This document shows, piece after piece, positions 42,557-51,033 of a DNA stretch of 64,000 nucleotides. Position 1 is the stretch's first letter. Each line of letters begins with the position of its first letter. Under the pieces are notes generated by a model, which had not been told where the DNA came from, searched no databases, and saw only the letters and a list, made by a program, of their open reading frames with translations. Source of the stretch: Vibrio campbellii CAIM 519 = NBRC 15631 = ATCC 25920 (GTDB lineage Bacteria > Pseudomonadota > Gammaproteobacteria > Enterobacterales > Vibrionaceae); NCBI RefSeq assembly GCF_002163755.1, contig NZ_CP015864.1:186001-250000 (forward strand), in the 5' to 3' direction. The position numbers were made by a program, and so were the translations under genes.

Positions 42557-43597
42557 ATGAACAAAAAATTCCTAGCAGCAGCGATCGCAGCAGCAACATT
42601 CGGTACACAAGCAGTAGCAGTGGAGCTTTACAACAACGACGGCACTACTTTCTCTATCGGTGGTCACGTTTCAGTTAACCTAAACGGTTCTGAGCAAGGT
42701 GACACAGATGTTGGCACTAATTCTCCACGTATCAACTTCACAGCAACTCAAGATCTAGGCAACGGCTTCACAGCTGACGCTCGTGGCGAGTGGGCTCTAA
42801 ACTACCTAGACGGCGGTGAAGAAACATTCACTACTCGTCTTGGCTACCTAGGCCTAACTCACGACGTATACGGCCGTGCAGTTGGTGGTACTCAATGGGC
42901 ACCTTACTATGATGTAGCTGGTGTTGCTGATATGCCAATCGCGTTTGCGAACGACTTTATCTACGATGATCACGGTAACCTAGGTACTGGTCGTGCGGAT
43001 AAGATGCTTTCTTACCGCAACGCAATCGAGCTAGGTGAAGCTGGTGCAATCAACTTCGGTCTAGGTTGGCAAGGTGCTAAAGGTGACGAGTCTAAAGCCG
43101 ATCGTTACGATGACCGTGCTCAGCTAGCATTGTCTTACTCAGTACTAGGCGCGAAAGTTGGTTACACATACAACACTGGTGATTTCAAAGAGTTTGGCTC
43201 TAAGAATGAAACCGCTGAATCTCACCTAGTTTCTGCTTCTTACGGTTCTTACGGCCAAGGCCTATACATCGCTGCAGTGTACGGTTCGAATGAATACATG
43301 AACTTCGATGGTCTAAAACCAACGTCGTCACGTCTTGCAGAAAGTGATGCGTACGAAGCGCTACTAGCATACGCGCTACCAAGCAGCCTAAACCTAAGCA
43401 TCAACTACGAAATGGTTGAAGGCAAGGTAAACTCTGGCGATAAGACTAAAACTGCCCGTGAAGAGATGGCTGTTCAAGCTGAATACAACTTCACTTCTAA
43501 ATTTGTTGGTTACGCTGGTTACCAGTTCGACCTAAACAACGAAGAAGGCCACACTCAAGACGACAAATGGGCACTTGGTGCTCGTTACTACCTATAA
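42557..43597 (+). CDS. Gram-negative porin with strongly biased codon use
   Basis: 346-residue porin from ATG 42557 (signal peptide MNKKFLAAAIAAATFGTQAVA); an upstream ATG at 42533 would spoil the signal. Mature start VELYNNDGTTFSIGGHVSVNLNG and end WALGARYYL. Codons are very restricted (CTA for Leu, GGT, AAC, GAA dominate), which implies high expression. Loop 3 is visible around QWAPYYDVAGVADMPIAF. Specific substrate unknown; the pair with the porin at 41020 suggests opposite responses to osmotic or nutrient conditions. Confidence 0.9.
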   Translation: MNKKFLAAAIAAATFGTQAVAVELYNNDGTTFSIGGHVSVNLNGSEQGDTDVGTNSPRINFTATQDLGNGFTADARGEWALNYLDGGEETFTTRLGYLGLTHDVYGRAVGGTQWAPYYDVAGVADMPIAFANDFIYDDHGNLGTGRADKMLSYRNAIELGEAGAINFGLGWQGAKGDESKADRYDDRAQLALSYSVLGAKVGYTYNTGDFKEFGSKNETAESHLVSASYGSYGQGLYIAAVYGSNEYMNFDGLKPTSSRLAESDAYEALLAYALPSSLNLSINYEMVEGKVNSGDKTKTAREEMAVQAEYNFTSKFVGYAGYQFDLNNEEGHTQDDKWALGARYYL

Positions 43598-43621
43598 TAG
43601 TAACCTGTCCTAGTTACTATG

Positions 43622-43647
43622 AAAGCCAGCTTCGTGCTGGCTTTTTT
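43622..43647 (+). terminator. Terminator after the plus-strand porin gene
   Basis: AAAGCCAGC / GCTGGCTTT stem, 5-base loop, six T. Confidence 0.88.
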
Positions 43648-43803
43648 CATATCTGTTGTTTGATAAACGAGAGAGGTTCGTCTTTAAGTGTGTGAGAACA
43701 AAACGGGCTGAATGTCTTGTTTTTAACATTCCAGAGTGGGAACTAGTGGGGGCAACTCAATCAGTTAGATTATCATGTGCGTTTTGTTTTGCAGGGAAGA
43801 GCA

Positions 43804-44418
43804 ATGAGCGTCATTCAGGTTGAAGAGAAGAAAGTCAAAGTTGGTAAAGTTCTGTGTGTGGGGCGTAACTACGTTGAGCATATTCAAGAGCTTAATAACG
43901 CCATACCAGAGCAAATGGTGGTGTTTAATAAACCGGCGACTTCCGTTTCAACCAAACTCACCTCATTTCATCAGGAGCCTTTGCATTACGAAGCAGAGAT
44001 CTGCTTTGTGATCAAAAATGGTCAATACACTGCAGTTGGACTCGGCTTAGATCTGACCAAACGCGGCTTACAATCTACCCTCAAAGAAAAAGGACTACCG
44101 TGGGAGCGCGCCAAAGCGTTTGACGGCTCAGCAGTATTTAGTCGATTCCACTCTCTTAAAGGTGTCGATATAGACGATCTCAACTTAGAGCTTTTGATTA
44201 ACTGCGTTCATGTTCAAAAAGGGCACGTTAAACAGATGCTTTACCCACCAGTTTGTATTCTCGATGAGCTGAAGAGCTATACAACACTAGAAGATGGCGA
44301 TGTCGTGATGACAGGCACACCAAAGGGCGTGGGAGAAGTGCATCAAGGCGATGTCTTCCTTGGGCGTTTGAAGTGTGGAGACATCACCTTGTTAGAGATT
44401 GAGTGGGTAGCTGCTTAG
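43804..44418 (+). CDS. Fumarylacetoacetate hydrolase-family protein
   Basis: 204 residues from ATG 43804 with GGGAAG upstream. The fold signatures are GKVLCVGRNYVEHIQEL, HYEAEICFVI with the metal-binding Glu pair at about 63 and 65, WERAKAFDGSAVFS and a TGTPKGVGEVHQGD loop. Members cleave C-C bonds of acyl-pyruvates or decarboxylate oxaloacetate, with Mg or Mn; short YcgM-like forms as here are often acylpyruvate hydrolases. Exact substrate unknown. Transcribed alone. Confidence 0.87.
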   Translation: MSVIQVEEKKVKVGKVLCVGRNYVEHIQELNNAIPEQMVVFNKPATSVSTKLTSFHQEPLHYEAEICFVIKNGQYTAVGLGLDLTKRGLQSTLKEKGLPWERAKAFDGSAVFSRFHSLKGVDIDDLNLELLINCVHVQKGHVKQMLYPPVCILDELKSYTTLEDGDVVMTGTPKGVGEVHQGDVFLGRLKCGDITLLEIEWVAA

Positions 44419-44426
44419 TCGTGAGC

Positions 44427-44738
44427 TTACAACCAAATTCGAAGCAATAAGAACGCGACCATACTTACTATGGTGGTGAGCAATACATTCTTAGTGAGGT
44501 ATGCAATCACAGCAGCTAATAGGGCAGCCAACAGAAATGGATTTTGCCACGTGACGCTAAGTTCACCCTCTGGCATAAACACAATTGGAGCCCAGATTGC
44601 GGTGAGCACAGCAGAGTTTGCATAGCTCAAGACTTTCTGAGTTCTTACTCCCAACCTAAGCGGAAGTTTCGGTTCTAAGAACAGATAACGGCTGGTGAAT
44701 ACCAACGCAGTCATGGCTAAGAGAAACAAAAAAGTCAT
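44427..44738 (-). CDS. azlD: AzlD-family small subunit of branched-chain amino acid exporter
   Basis: 103-residue, four-segment membrane protein typical of AzlD/YgaH (TSRYLFLEPKLPLRLGVRTQKVLSYANSAVLTAIWAP). Its start overlaps the azlC stop by 4 bases, so both are made together. Together they export branched-chain amino acids or analogues in characterised relatives. Confidence 0.87.
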   Translation of the reverse strand: MTFLFLLAMTALVFTSRYLFLEPKLPLRLGVRTQKVLSYANSAVLTAIWAPIVFMPEGELSVTWQNPFLLAALLAAVIAYLTKNVLLTTIVSMVAFLLLRIWL

Positions 44739-45478
44739 AGGCGTTCCTCCTGCGTGCTATCAAGGCTTGGAGTCTTCGTCGTAAATTGTTCCACAAAATA
44801 GCCCGTCAACATGGCGAGAATACTGGCTATCATTAAGCCTCCTTCCACTTGGTAATAGTTCAGGGTCACTGAGCTAACTAATGCCACCAACACACTGCAT
44901 AACACGGGAATACTTTTTATCGTTGGGACCACAATCGCGATGAAGGTAGCAGCGACGGCAAATTCCAATCCGAGCTCATTTAATTCAGGCATCAAACTAC
45001 CTGCGACGATGCCAGTAAGCGTTGCGAAGTTCCAAAACAGATAGAAGCTTAACCCAGCGCCGAGGGCGTACCATCGATCGAACTGCTTATCGGATTGGTG
45101 CCCAGCAATGGCAAACAGCTCATCGGTAAGTAAGAACCCTAACGAAAGTCGCCACTTTAGAGGCAGAGGTGATATTTTACTGCGCATCGAAACACCGTAG
45201 AGAAAGTGGCGACAGGTAATGAAAAACGTGGCGAGCAGCATGCTGGTTAGGCCAGCGCCTGCTTTAATCATGCCCATCGCGACAAGTTGCACTGAGCCTG
45301 CAAACAGAATGGCGGAGAGCGCCTGGCCTTCCAAAGGATGTAAGCCAGTATCGATAGCAAATGACCCTGCGAGTACCCCCCAAGGTAATACGGCGATGCT
45401 CAATGGCATCATTGCGATCGTACCTTGTAAAAAGAGTGAGGACTTTGAGTCTTGATGAGTAGGCAAAATAGTATCCAT
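44735..45478 (-). CDS. azlC: AzlC-family large subunit of branched-chain amino acid exporter
   Basis: 247 residues, seven to eight membrane segments. Hallmarks: MPLSIAVLPWGVLAGSFAIDTGL, GSVQLVAMGMIKAG, and RHFLYGVSMR followed by LTDELFAI. First gene of the azlCD pair. The AraC-type gene just upstream on the same strand probably regulates it, as is common for azlCD. Confidence 0.9.
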   Translation of the reverse strand: MDTILPTHQDSKSSLFLQGTIAMMPLSIAVLPWGVLAGSFAIDTGLHPLEGQALSAILFAGSVQLVAMGMIKAGAGLTSMLLATFFITCRHFLYGVSMRSKISPLPLKWRLSLGFLLTDELFAIAGHQSDKQFDRWYALGAGLSFYLFWNFATLTGIVAGSLMPELNELGLEFAVAATFIAIVVPTIKSIPVLCSVLVALVSSVTLNYYQVEGGLMIASILAMLTGYFVEQFTTKTPSLDSTQEERL

Positions 45479-45578
45479 AACTTCAACTTGAATAGAAAAA
45501 CATGCTGTTAAGGTAGGCTGACCTCAGAATGTTGCCTTGTACAATATTGCTAACAATGCTTGATGTACTGCCCAGGTG

Positions 45579-46376
45579 TTACGCCCATGGCTTTTTAAAG
45601 TGACGATGCAAATGGCTCTGATCGTGAAAGCCACATTCCTGAGCAACATCAGAAATCTTTTGCCCCAGTTTGAGCAGTTTTTTCGCCATTCTCAGTCTTT
45701 GTTGAATCTGAAACGCGTGCGGCGGAAAGCCGAATTGTTTTTGAAACTCACGCAACAAATGGAAAGGGCTCAATCCTGCCAGCTTTGCAAGTTCTTCCAA
45801 AGAAACATCGGTTTGAGGAAAGTCTTCAAGAAACTCTTTGACCAGATGCACCTGCCTTTGTGCTTTGGTCACATCTTGAAGCGGGGCTCGATGTGTACTG
45901 TGTTTGCTTGCTAGTTTGATCAGTGTGCCGTAGACAAGTGTTTCTCGCAGTAAGCGGTTATCTGACTTCTCCAGCGTATCGAACACCAACCGTAATTGGT
46001 TAGCGAGTTCCGGATCGTAAACGACGGGCTGCGGGAAGTAGGGCAAAGCGACATTGGATGCACCAAGTTCCTCCCCGAGCGTTTGAAACTGCTCTGGCAC
46101 GGGGTACATGGCTTTATATTCCCAGCCTCCTTCTGATGCTGAGTGACCATTATGTACCTCGTCGGCGTTGACAAGAATGATGCTGTCTTGCGGCGCAATA
46201 TGGTTGCCGCCAGTACGAAAGAATTGTTGTGCGCCTTTTTCAATCACACCAATGGTATAGCCCTCATGACTATGGCGAGAGAAGTTTTGCTTTTCATATT
46301 TAGCCTCGAGCAGCTCTAAACCCCCCAGCTCTTGGGCAATTTTAAATGTCGCAACTTCCCTATTCTTTTCTTTCAT
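45579..46376 (-). CDS. AraC-family regulator with frameshifted C-terminus
   Basis: 265 residues: N-terminal cupin-like sensor (about 10-150, HSHEGYTIGVIEKG) and AraC DNA-binding domain (about 170-262). The end reads SHLHRHFKKPWA and stops. Adding one A to the A5 run at 45592-45596 restores the family ending (HRHFKKAMGVTPGQYIK) and moves the stop to 45550-45552. So a one-base loss has removed about 13 residues including part of the last helix. It may be a weakened protein, a recent pseudogene or a sequencing error. Its neighbour azlCD is the likely target. Confidence 0.85.
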   Translation of the reverse strand: MKEKNREVATFKIAQELGGLELLEAKYEKQNFSRHSHEGYTIGVIEKGAQQFFRTGGNHIAPQDSIILVNADEVHNGHSASEGGWEYKAMYPVPEQFQTLGEELGASNVALPYFPQPVVYDPELANQLRLVFDTLEKSDNRLLRETLVYGTLIKLASKHSTHRAPLQDVTKAQRQVHLVKEFLEDFPQTDVSLEELAKLAGLSPFHLLREFQKQFGFPPHAFQIQQRLRMAKKLLKLGQKISDVAQECGFHDQSHLHRHFKKPWA

Positions 46377-46617
46377 CTCTTTCTATTTTGCCAAGTGTCG
46401 CCTAGTGGCTTTCGAGTCTACCGGATCCATCCTGCTTATTTTTGTACAAAATTGCTATCGGTATGAAAAACAAATATCAAAAAGATTAATTATTTTTAAA
46501 TTGAGCGTTAAATATTTTGTATTTTCTGAATTTTACTCATTGGGAAGACATTTGGTCTGGTTGTTATCTATTCATTGGTATAAGATCCGTCGCCTGTTTT
46601 TGAAAGCCAGTTCCACC

Positions 46618-47250
46618 ATGATCGATTTATCTGTACTTCCTGTTTATCTTACCGCCGTTGTTGCACTTCTTTTGTTGCCCGGACCTGACATGTTGCTGAT
46701 TGCTAGCTCTAGCATGAGCTATGGTAAGAAAGTCGGTTTGTTTGCGAGCTTAGGCAATGCGACGTCGGGTGTGATTTTGACCCTACTGGCAGCAATGGGT
46801 GTGTCGACTTTGATTGCGATGAGTCCAATCGCGTTAAAAGTGCTTCATCTACTGGGTGGCGCGTACTTACTAAAAATGGGCTGGGACTGTTTAAGAGCGG
46901 ATGTTTCTGCGACACCAGTGCTGGATCAGAAAAACAAAATAGCATCGACTTACTATCAACGTGCTTTGATGAGTAACCTGCTGAACCCGAAGGCGTTGGT
47001 GTTCTTCGTTATGTTTTTGCCTCAGTTTGTCTCTAGCAACATTACCGCATCTTCGGGTGAGCAAATGCTTGCGCTTGGTTTGCTGTTAAACGTACTCGGT
47101 TTGCTATTCAACATCTTGTTGGTTGCTCTGGCGGGTACACTGGGTAAAGGATTGTTGGAAAATGACAAATTCCGCATGTACCAAGGCAAACTGATGGGCT
47201 TGGTGTTCATTATCCTTGCAGTATGGATGCTCAGTAGCTTCGCGATGTAA
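46618..47250 (+). CDS. LysE/RhtB-family amino acid exporter
   Basis: 210 residues with six membrane segments and the family N-terminus (AVVALLLLPGPDMLLIASSSMSYGKKVGL) and NLLNPKALVFFVMFLPQF. ATG 46618 is used since upstream in-frame codons lie in AT-rich non-family sequence. Divergent from the AraC-type gene, so that regulator could also act here. Substrate probably a neutral or basic amino acid. Confidence 0.88.
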   Translation: MIDLSVLPVYLTAVVALLLLPGPDMLLIASSSMSYGKKVGLFASLGNATSGVILTLLAAMGVSTLIAMSPIALKVLHLLGGAYLLKMGWDCLRADVSATPVLDQKNKIASTYYQRALMSNLLNPKALVFFVMFLPQFVSSNITASSGEQMLALGLLLNVLGLLFNILLVALAGTLGKGLLENDKFRMYQGKLMGLVFIILAVWMLSSFAM

Positions 47251-47277
47251 TATGTAGGAACAATTAGATTTCTAAAC

Positions 47278-47304
47278 AAAAAGCCAGCACTCGCTGGCTT
47301 TTTG
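47278..47304 (+). terminator. Terminator after the LysE-family gene
   Basis: AAGCCAGC / GCTGGCTT, 4-base loop, five T. Confidence 0.85.
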
Positions 47305-47339
47305 TTTTAGTATCACACCGATTTCCAAGGAGTGGTGGT

Positions 47340-47759
47340 ATGAAACTTGAATTTAAACTCAATCCAGAACAAAACGATCTCGACCTTATCCGTGATGGCA
47401 TCCGAGCATATAACCGCATGCATTTACCGGATGGTGATGTAGACGCCATTGGCTGTTTTGCTCGGAATGACGAGGGCAAGATTGTTGGCGGGCTCACGGG
47501 TGAAATGTTCAATAACACTGTGTTCGTGGAATACCTTTGGGTTGATGCCGAGGCGCGCACGTCGGGGGTAGGAAGCAAGCTGATTGCTTTACTAGAAGAG
47601 CAAGTGAAGCCACACGGGGTGACGCATTTGTATCTCGATACTTATAGCTTCCAAGCGCTCGACTTTTACTTGAAACTGGGCTTTGAAAAAGTCGGTCAGT
47701 ATTCAGGTTACCCTGCCGCGGGTATCGATAAACACTTCTTGCAAAAACAGATTGCTTGA
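47340..47759 (+). CDS. GNAT-family N-acetyltransferase
   Basis: 139 residues. The acetyl-CoA motif is VDAEARTSGVGSKLIALLE (about 66-84), and the C-terminal part LYLDTYSFQALDFYLKLGFEK is also typical. Substrate unknown. The gene is alone between two terminators. Confidence 0.87.
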   Translation: MKLEFKLNPEQNDLDLIRDGIRAYNRMHLPDGDVDAIGCFARNDEGKIVGGLTGEMFNNTVFVEYLWVDAEARTSGVGSKLIALLEEQVKPHGVTHLYLDTYSFQALDFYLKLGFEKVGQYSGYPAAGIDKHFLQKQIA

Positions 47760-47776
47760 TTTGGTTTGAATTGAAC

Positions 47777-47804
47777 AAAAAGAGGCGCCCAATGCGCCTC
47801 TTTT
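47777..47804 (+). terminator. Terminator after the acetyltransferase gene
   Basis: GAGGCGC / GCGCCTC, 5-base loop, flanked by A5 and T4; may act in both directions. Confidence 0.82.
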
Positions 47805-47845
47805 GCTAATCGCTATTTTCACAGAATCGATGTTTCAAACTCGAA

Positions 47846-49540
47846 TTACAAGCTTTGTTGATGCGCTTCGATCAATGCATTCATCTTCGCTTCTGCTGCT
47901 TGGTTAGCTTGCGCGTAGTCCATCTCAGTAGGGAAGTCGCTGATCACTTCGTAGTAACACTTCAACTTAGGCTCAGTACCAGAAGGACGAACAATCACAC
48001 GCGATTTGTCTTCTAGGTGATAAACCAGTACGTCACTCGCTGGTAAGTTGATTGCTTCTGTTGGGCCATCAGTTACAAAGCGAAGTGATGACTTCAGATC
48101 TTCGATCACTTTAATACGTTTACCCGCGATCTCTTTCGGTGGGTTTGCGCGCAGTTTGTCACCGATTGGTGGTGATTTAGGATCAAGAGCAATGCTGCGC
48201 TGTGCGTTAAAGTAGAAACCGTGTTGGCGGTATAACTCTTCTAACTTATCCCAAAGCGTTTTGCCTTGTGCTTTTAGCTTACCTGTCAATTGAGAGAAAG
48301 CGACCAGTGCTGACAAACCATCTTTATCCCATACCTTATTGCCCACGGTGTAGCCAAGCGCTTCTTCGTAAGCGAATAGGAATGGATTTGCTTCGCTCTC
48401 TTGCGTCATTGCTACGTTGGTTAGCCATTTAAAGCCCGTTAGCGTTTGGTAGTATTCTGATCCGTGTGCTTTAGCAATGCTGCTCAATAGGCGAGAAGAG
48501 ACAATGGTATTACCAACAAGTGCGTTTGGTTGACCTTGCAGTAAGTAATCACCAAACAATGAACCCACTTGGTCACCCGTCAGCATTTGGTATTCGCCAT
48601 CTGGGCGTTTTACTGCCACCGCAAAGCGGTCTGCGTCAGGGTCGTTTGCGCAGGCAATATCGGCATCGACAGATTTACCCAGCGCCATCACCATGTCCAT
48701 TGCGCCTGCTTCTTCAGGGTTTGGGAAATTTACCGTAGGGAATGTACCGTCCGGTTCACGCTGTTCTGGAACACTTGCCACTTTTTCAAAGCCAGCATCT
48801 GCGAGCAACGTTTCTGCCATGTCCGCACCGACACCGTGCATTGCCGTGTAAGCAATCGAGATATCTGTGTTGCTGTCCGGTGTTAGCAGGGCATTGTCGT
48901 TCATTGTTTTGCGGTATGTTTGGTAGTACTCGTCTTCAAGCCAAACTAACAAACCTTTTTGTTTTGCATCGTCTAGTGACATCAGGGGAAGCGGTTTTGT
49001 TGTTGCCTCATCAATTCTTGCAGCAATTCCGGAATCATGTGGTGGAATGATTTGTGCGCCATTTTCCCAGTAGACTTTAAAGCCATTGTACTCTGGTGGG
49101 TTATGGCTTGCTGTCACGACGACAGCCGCAGCCGCATTTAACTCACGAACACCGAAGGCAACAATTGGTGTTGCCGCTACCTTGTAGGTTAGGTAAACCT
49201 TGATGCCTAGGGCGGTCAGTACTGAAGCAGTATCGTGTGCAAACTGTTTGGAGTCAGGGCGACCATCGTAACCGATAACCACGCCACGAGATGAAGCATC
49301 TTTCACCTGTTCAATTAGATAATGACCGAGCCCCGTAACTGTTTCTTGAATCACTAAGCGGTTCATTCGGTTTGGGCCCGCGCCCACTTTGCCACGCAAA
49401 CCAGCAGTACCAAAAGCCAAACGTGAGCCGAAGCGATCTGCCAGTTCTTGTTCATTATTTTCATCGACTAAGTGCTGGAGTTCTTCGCGGGTTTTAGGGT
49501 CTGGGTCTCGTGCTAGCCACTGAGTAATTTGTGTTGTCAT
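47846..49540 (-). CDS. Phospho-sugar mutase (phosphoglucomutase/phosphomannomutase family)
   Basis: 564 residues of the alpha-D-phosphohexomutase superfamily in its long PGM2-like form. Active-site phosphoserine loop TASHNPPEYNGFK (about 147-159), metal loop DPDADRFA (about 305-312), sugar loop EEALGYTVG, and phosphate loop RPSGTEPKLK. It interconverts glucose-1-phosphate and glucose-6-phosphate or acts on related sugars or pentoses. ATG 49540 fits the AAGGA site better than ATG 49546. Confidence 0.9.
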   Translation of the reverse strand: MTTQITQWLARDPDPKTREELQHLVDENNEQELADRFGSRLAFGTAGLRGKVGAGPNRMNRLVIQETVTGLGHYLIEQVKDASSRGVVIGYDGRPDSKQFAHDTASVLTALGIKVYLTYKVAATPIVAFGVRELNAAAAVVVTASHNPPEYNGFKVYWENGAQIIPPHDSGIAARIDEATTKPLPLMSLDDAKQKGLLVWLEDEYYQTYRKTMNDNALLTPDSNTDISIAYTAMHGVGADMAETLLADAGFEKVASVPEQREPDGTFPTVNFPNPEEAGAMDMVMALGKSVDADIACANDPDADRFAVAVKRPDGEYQMLTGDQVGSLFGDYLLQGQPNALVGNTIVSSRLLSSIAKAHGSEYYQTLTGFKWLTNVAMTQESEANPFLFAYEEALGYTVGNKVWDKDGLSALVAFSQLTGKLKAQGKTLWDKLEELYRQHGFYFNAQRSIALDPKSPPIGDKLRANPPKEIAGKRIKVIEDLKSSLRFVTDGPTEAINLPASDVLVYHLEDKSRVIVRPSGTEPKLKCYYEVISDFPTEMDYAQANQAAEAKMNALIEAHQQSL

Positions 49541-49869
49541 ATTCATCTTTCCTTAGCAGGAGGAACCTACTTGTTTAGACACTTTTATACGGAAAGTGTC
49601 CCAATGTTTTCCTTTTCACAATGTAAATGGTTCTCAATTACATTTCAAAGAGAGCAATCGATAAACCAAATTTATTTTTCAGTCTGTACAGAATTTATTC
49701 ACAGTTAATTTCTTGAAGAACTATTGAACTATAACTAGCCTTTTAACATAAATATAACAAAGGGCGCTGAAATCGTAGTTTTTAAGATTTTTTGTAAATT
49801 TGTTCGATATTTGCATCGGGAAGCAAGGAAGCTGGCGCAAGCGCAGCGGCTGTGCAGAGGAGAGTTCTT
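49541..49869. other. Intergenic region upstream of the cytochrome oxidase cluster
   Basis: About 330 AT-rich bases holding the divergent promoters for the mutase and coxB. No ORF and no clear operator recognised. Confidence 0.5.
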
Positions 49870-51033
49870 TTGAAAAGATTAGCAACTACTCTAGCCTTAT
49901 TAACGAATGTGATTTTTATCACATTTTCTTCGTCAAGTTGGTCAGAGCAAAATGATTACAACATGACGCGGGGTGTTACGGGGATCAGTGAGCAAGTGTA
50001 TGAATTACATATGCTGATCTTCTACATATGCTGCGCCATCGCCTTTGTTGTATTCGGTGCGATGTTTTATTCCATCTTCCGACACCGCAAGTCAAAAGGG
50101 GCAGTTGCGGCTAATTTCCACGAAAGCACCAAAGTGGAGATTATCTGGACCGTCATCCCCGTCATTATCCTTATCGCGATGGCGATTCCAGCAACCAAAA
50201 CACTGGTGGCAATGGAAGATACTAGCCAATCTGACCTCACTATTAAGATCACAGGCTCTCAATGGAAGTGGCATTACAGCTACTTCGGCGAGGATGTCGA
50301 ATTCTTTAGTCTGCTCGCAACCAGTCAAAAAGAAATTGATGGCATCAAAGCAAAAGGGGCGCACTACTTACTTGAAGTGGATAACCCGCTCGTTCTGCCT
50401 ATCAATCGTAAAGTTCGCTTCTTAATGACCTCAGATGACGTGATACATTCATGGTGGGTGCCTGACTTCGCGGTTAAGAAAGACACCATCCCGGGGTTTA
50501 TCAATGAAGCGTGGACCAAGATTGATGAGCCGGGCGTCTACCGCGGTCAGTGTGCCGAACTTTGTGGTCGAGCACATGGTTTTATGCCAGTAGTTGTTCA
50601 TGCAATGGCAGAAGACGACTTTGACCAGTGGATGTCAGACAAGAAGCAAGAGCTTGCTTTACAAAAAGCGGCCGCACAAGAAGCGTTGACGCAAGATCTG
50701 TCGATGGAAGATTTGATGGGGCAAGGCGAGTCGATTTACACCGCGCGTTGTGCCGTGTGTCATCAAGCAAATGGTGAGGGCATTCCGGGCGCATTCCCGG
50801 CGATTAAAGGTAGCGAAATAGCTAAAGGCCCGGTTATGGCTCACATCGATGTACTAGTAAACGGTCGTGCAGGGACAGCGATGCAAGCTTTTGCTAACCA
50901 ACTTAGCGACCAGGAAATTGCTGCTGTTATTACCTATCAACGAAATGCTTGGGGAAATGACACAGGCGATACCGTTCAAGCATCCGATGTTAACGCCTTT
51001 AAGGCACAAGACAGTGCCAAGGAGGAAATATGA
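49870..51033 (+). CDS. coxB: Cytochrome c oxidase subunit II with fused cytochrome c domain
   Basis: Takes electrons from cytochrome c. TTG 49870, with AGGAG 6 bases upstream, gives 387 residues: signal peptide, two membrane helices (about 45-70 and 92-115), CuA domain with the CAELCGRAHGFM centre (Cys228, Cys232, His236), and a C-terminal heme domain with CAVCH at 294-298. The added cytochrome c domain marks a caa3-type enzyme. First gene of the operon; stop overlaps the coxA start. Confidence 0.93.
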   Translation: MKRLATTLALLTNVIFITFSSSSWSEQNDYNMTRGVTGISEQVYELHMLIFYICCAIAFVVFGAMFYSIFRHRKSKGAVAANFHESTKVEIIWTVIPVIILIAMAIPATKTLVAMEDTSQSDLTIKITGSQWKWHYSYFGEDVEFFSLLATSQKEIDGIKAKGAHYLLEVDNPLVLPINRKVRFLMTSDDVIHSWWVPDFAVKKDTIPGFINEAWTKIDEPGVYRGQCAELCGRAHGFMPVVVHAMAEDDFDQWMSDKKQELALQKAAAQEALTQDLSMEDLMGQGESIYTARCAVCHQANGEGIPGAFPAIKGSEIAKGPVMAHIDVLVNGRAGTAMQAFANQLSDQEIAAVITYQRNAWGNDTGDTVQASDVNAFKAQDSAKEEI

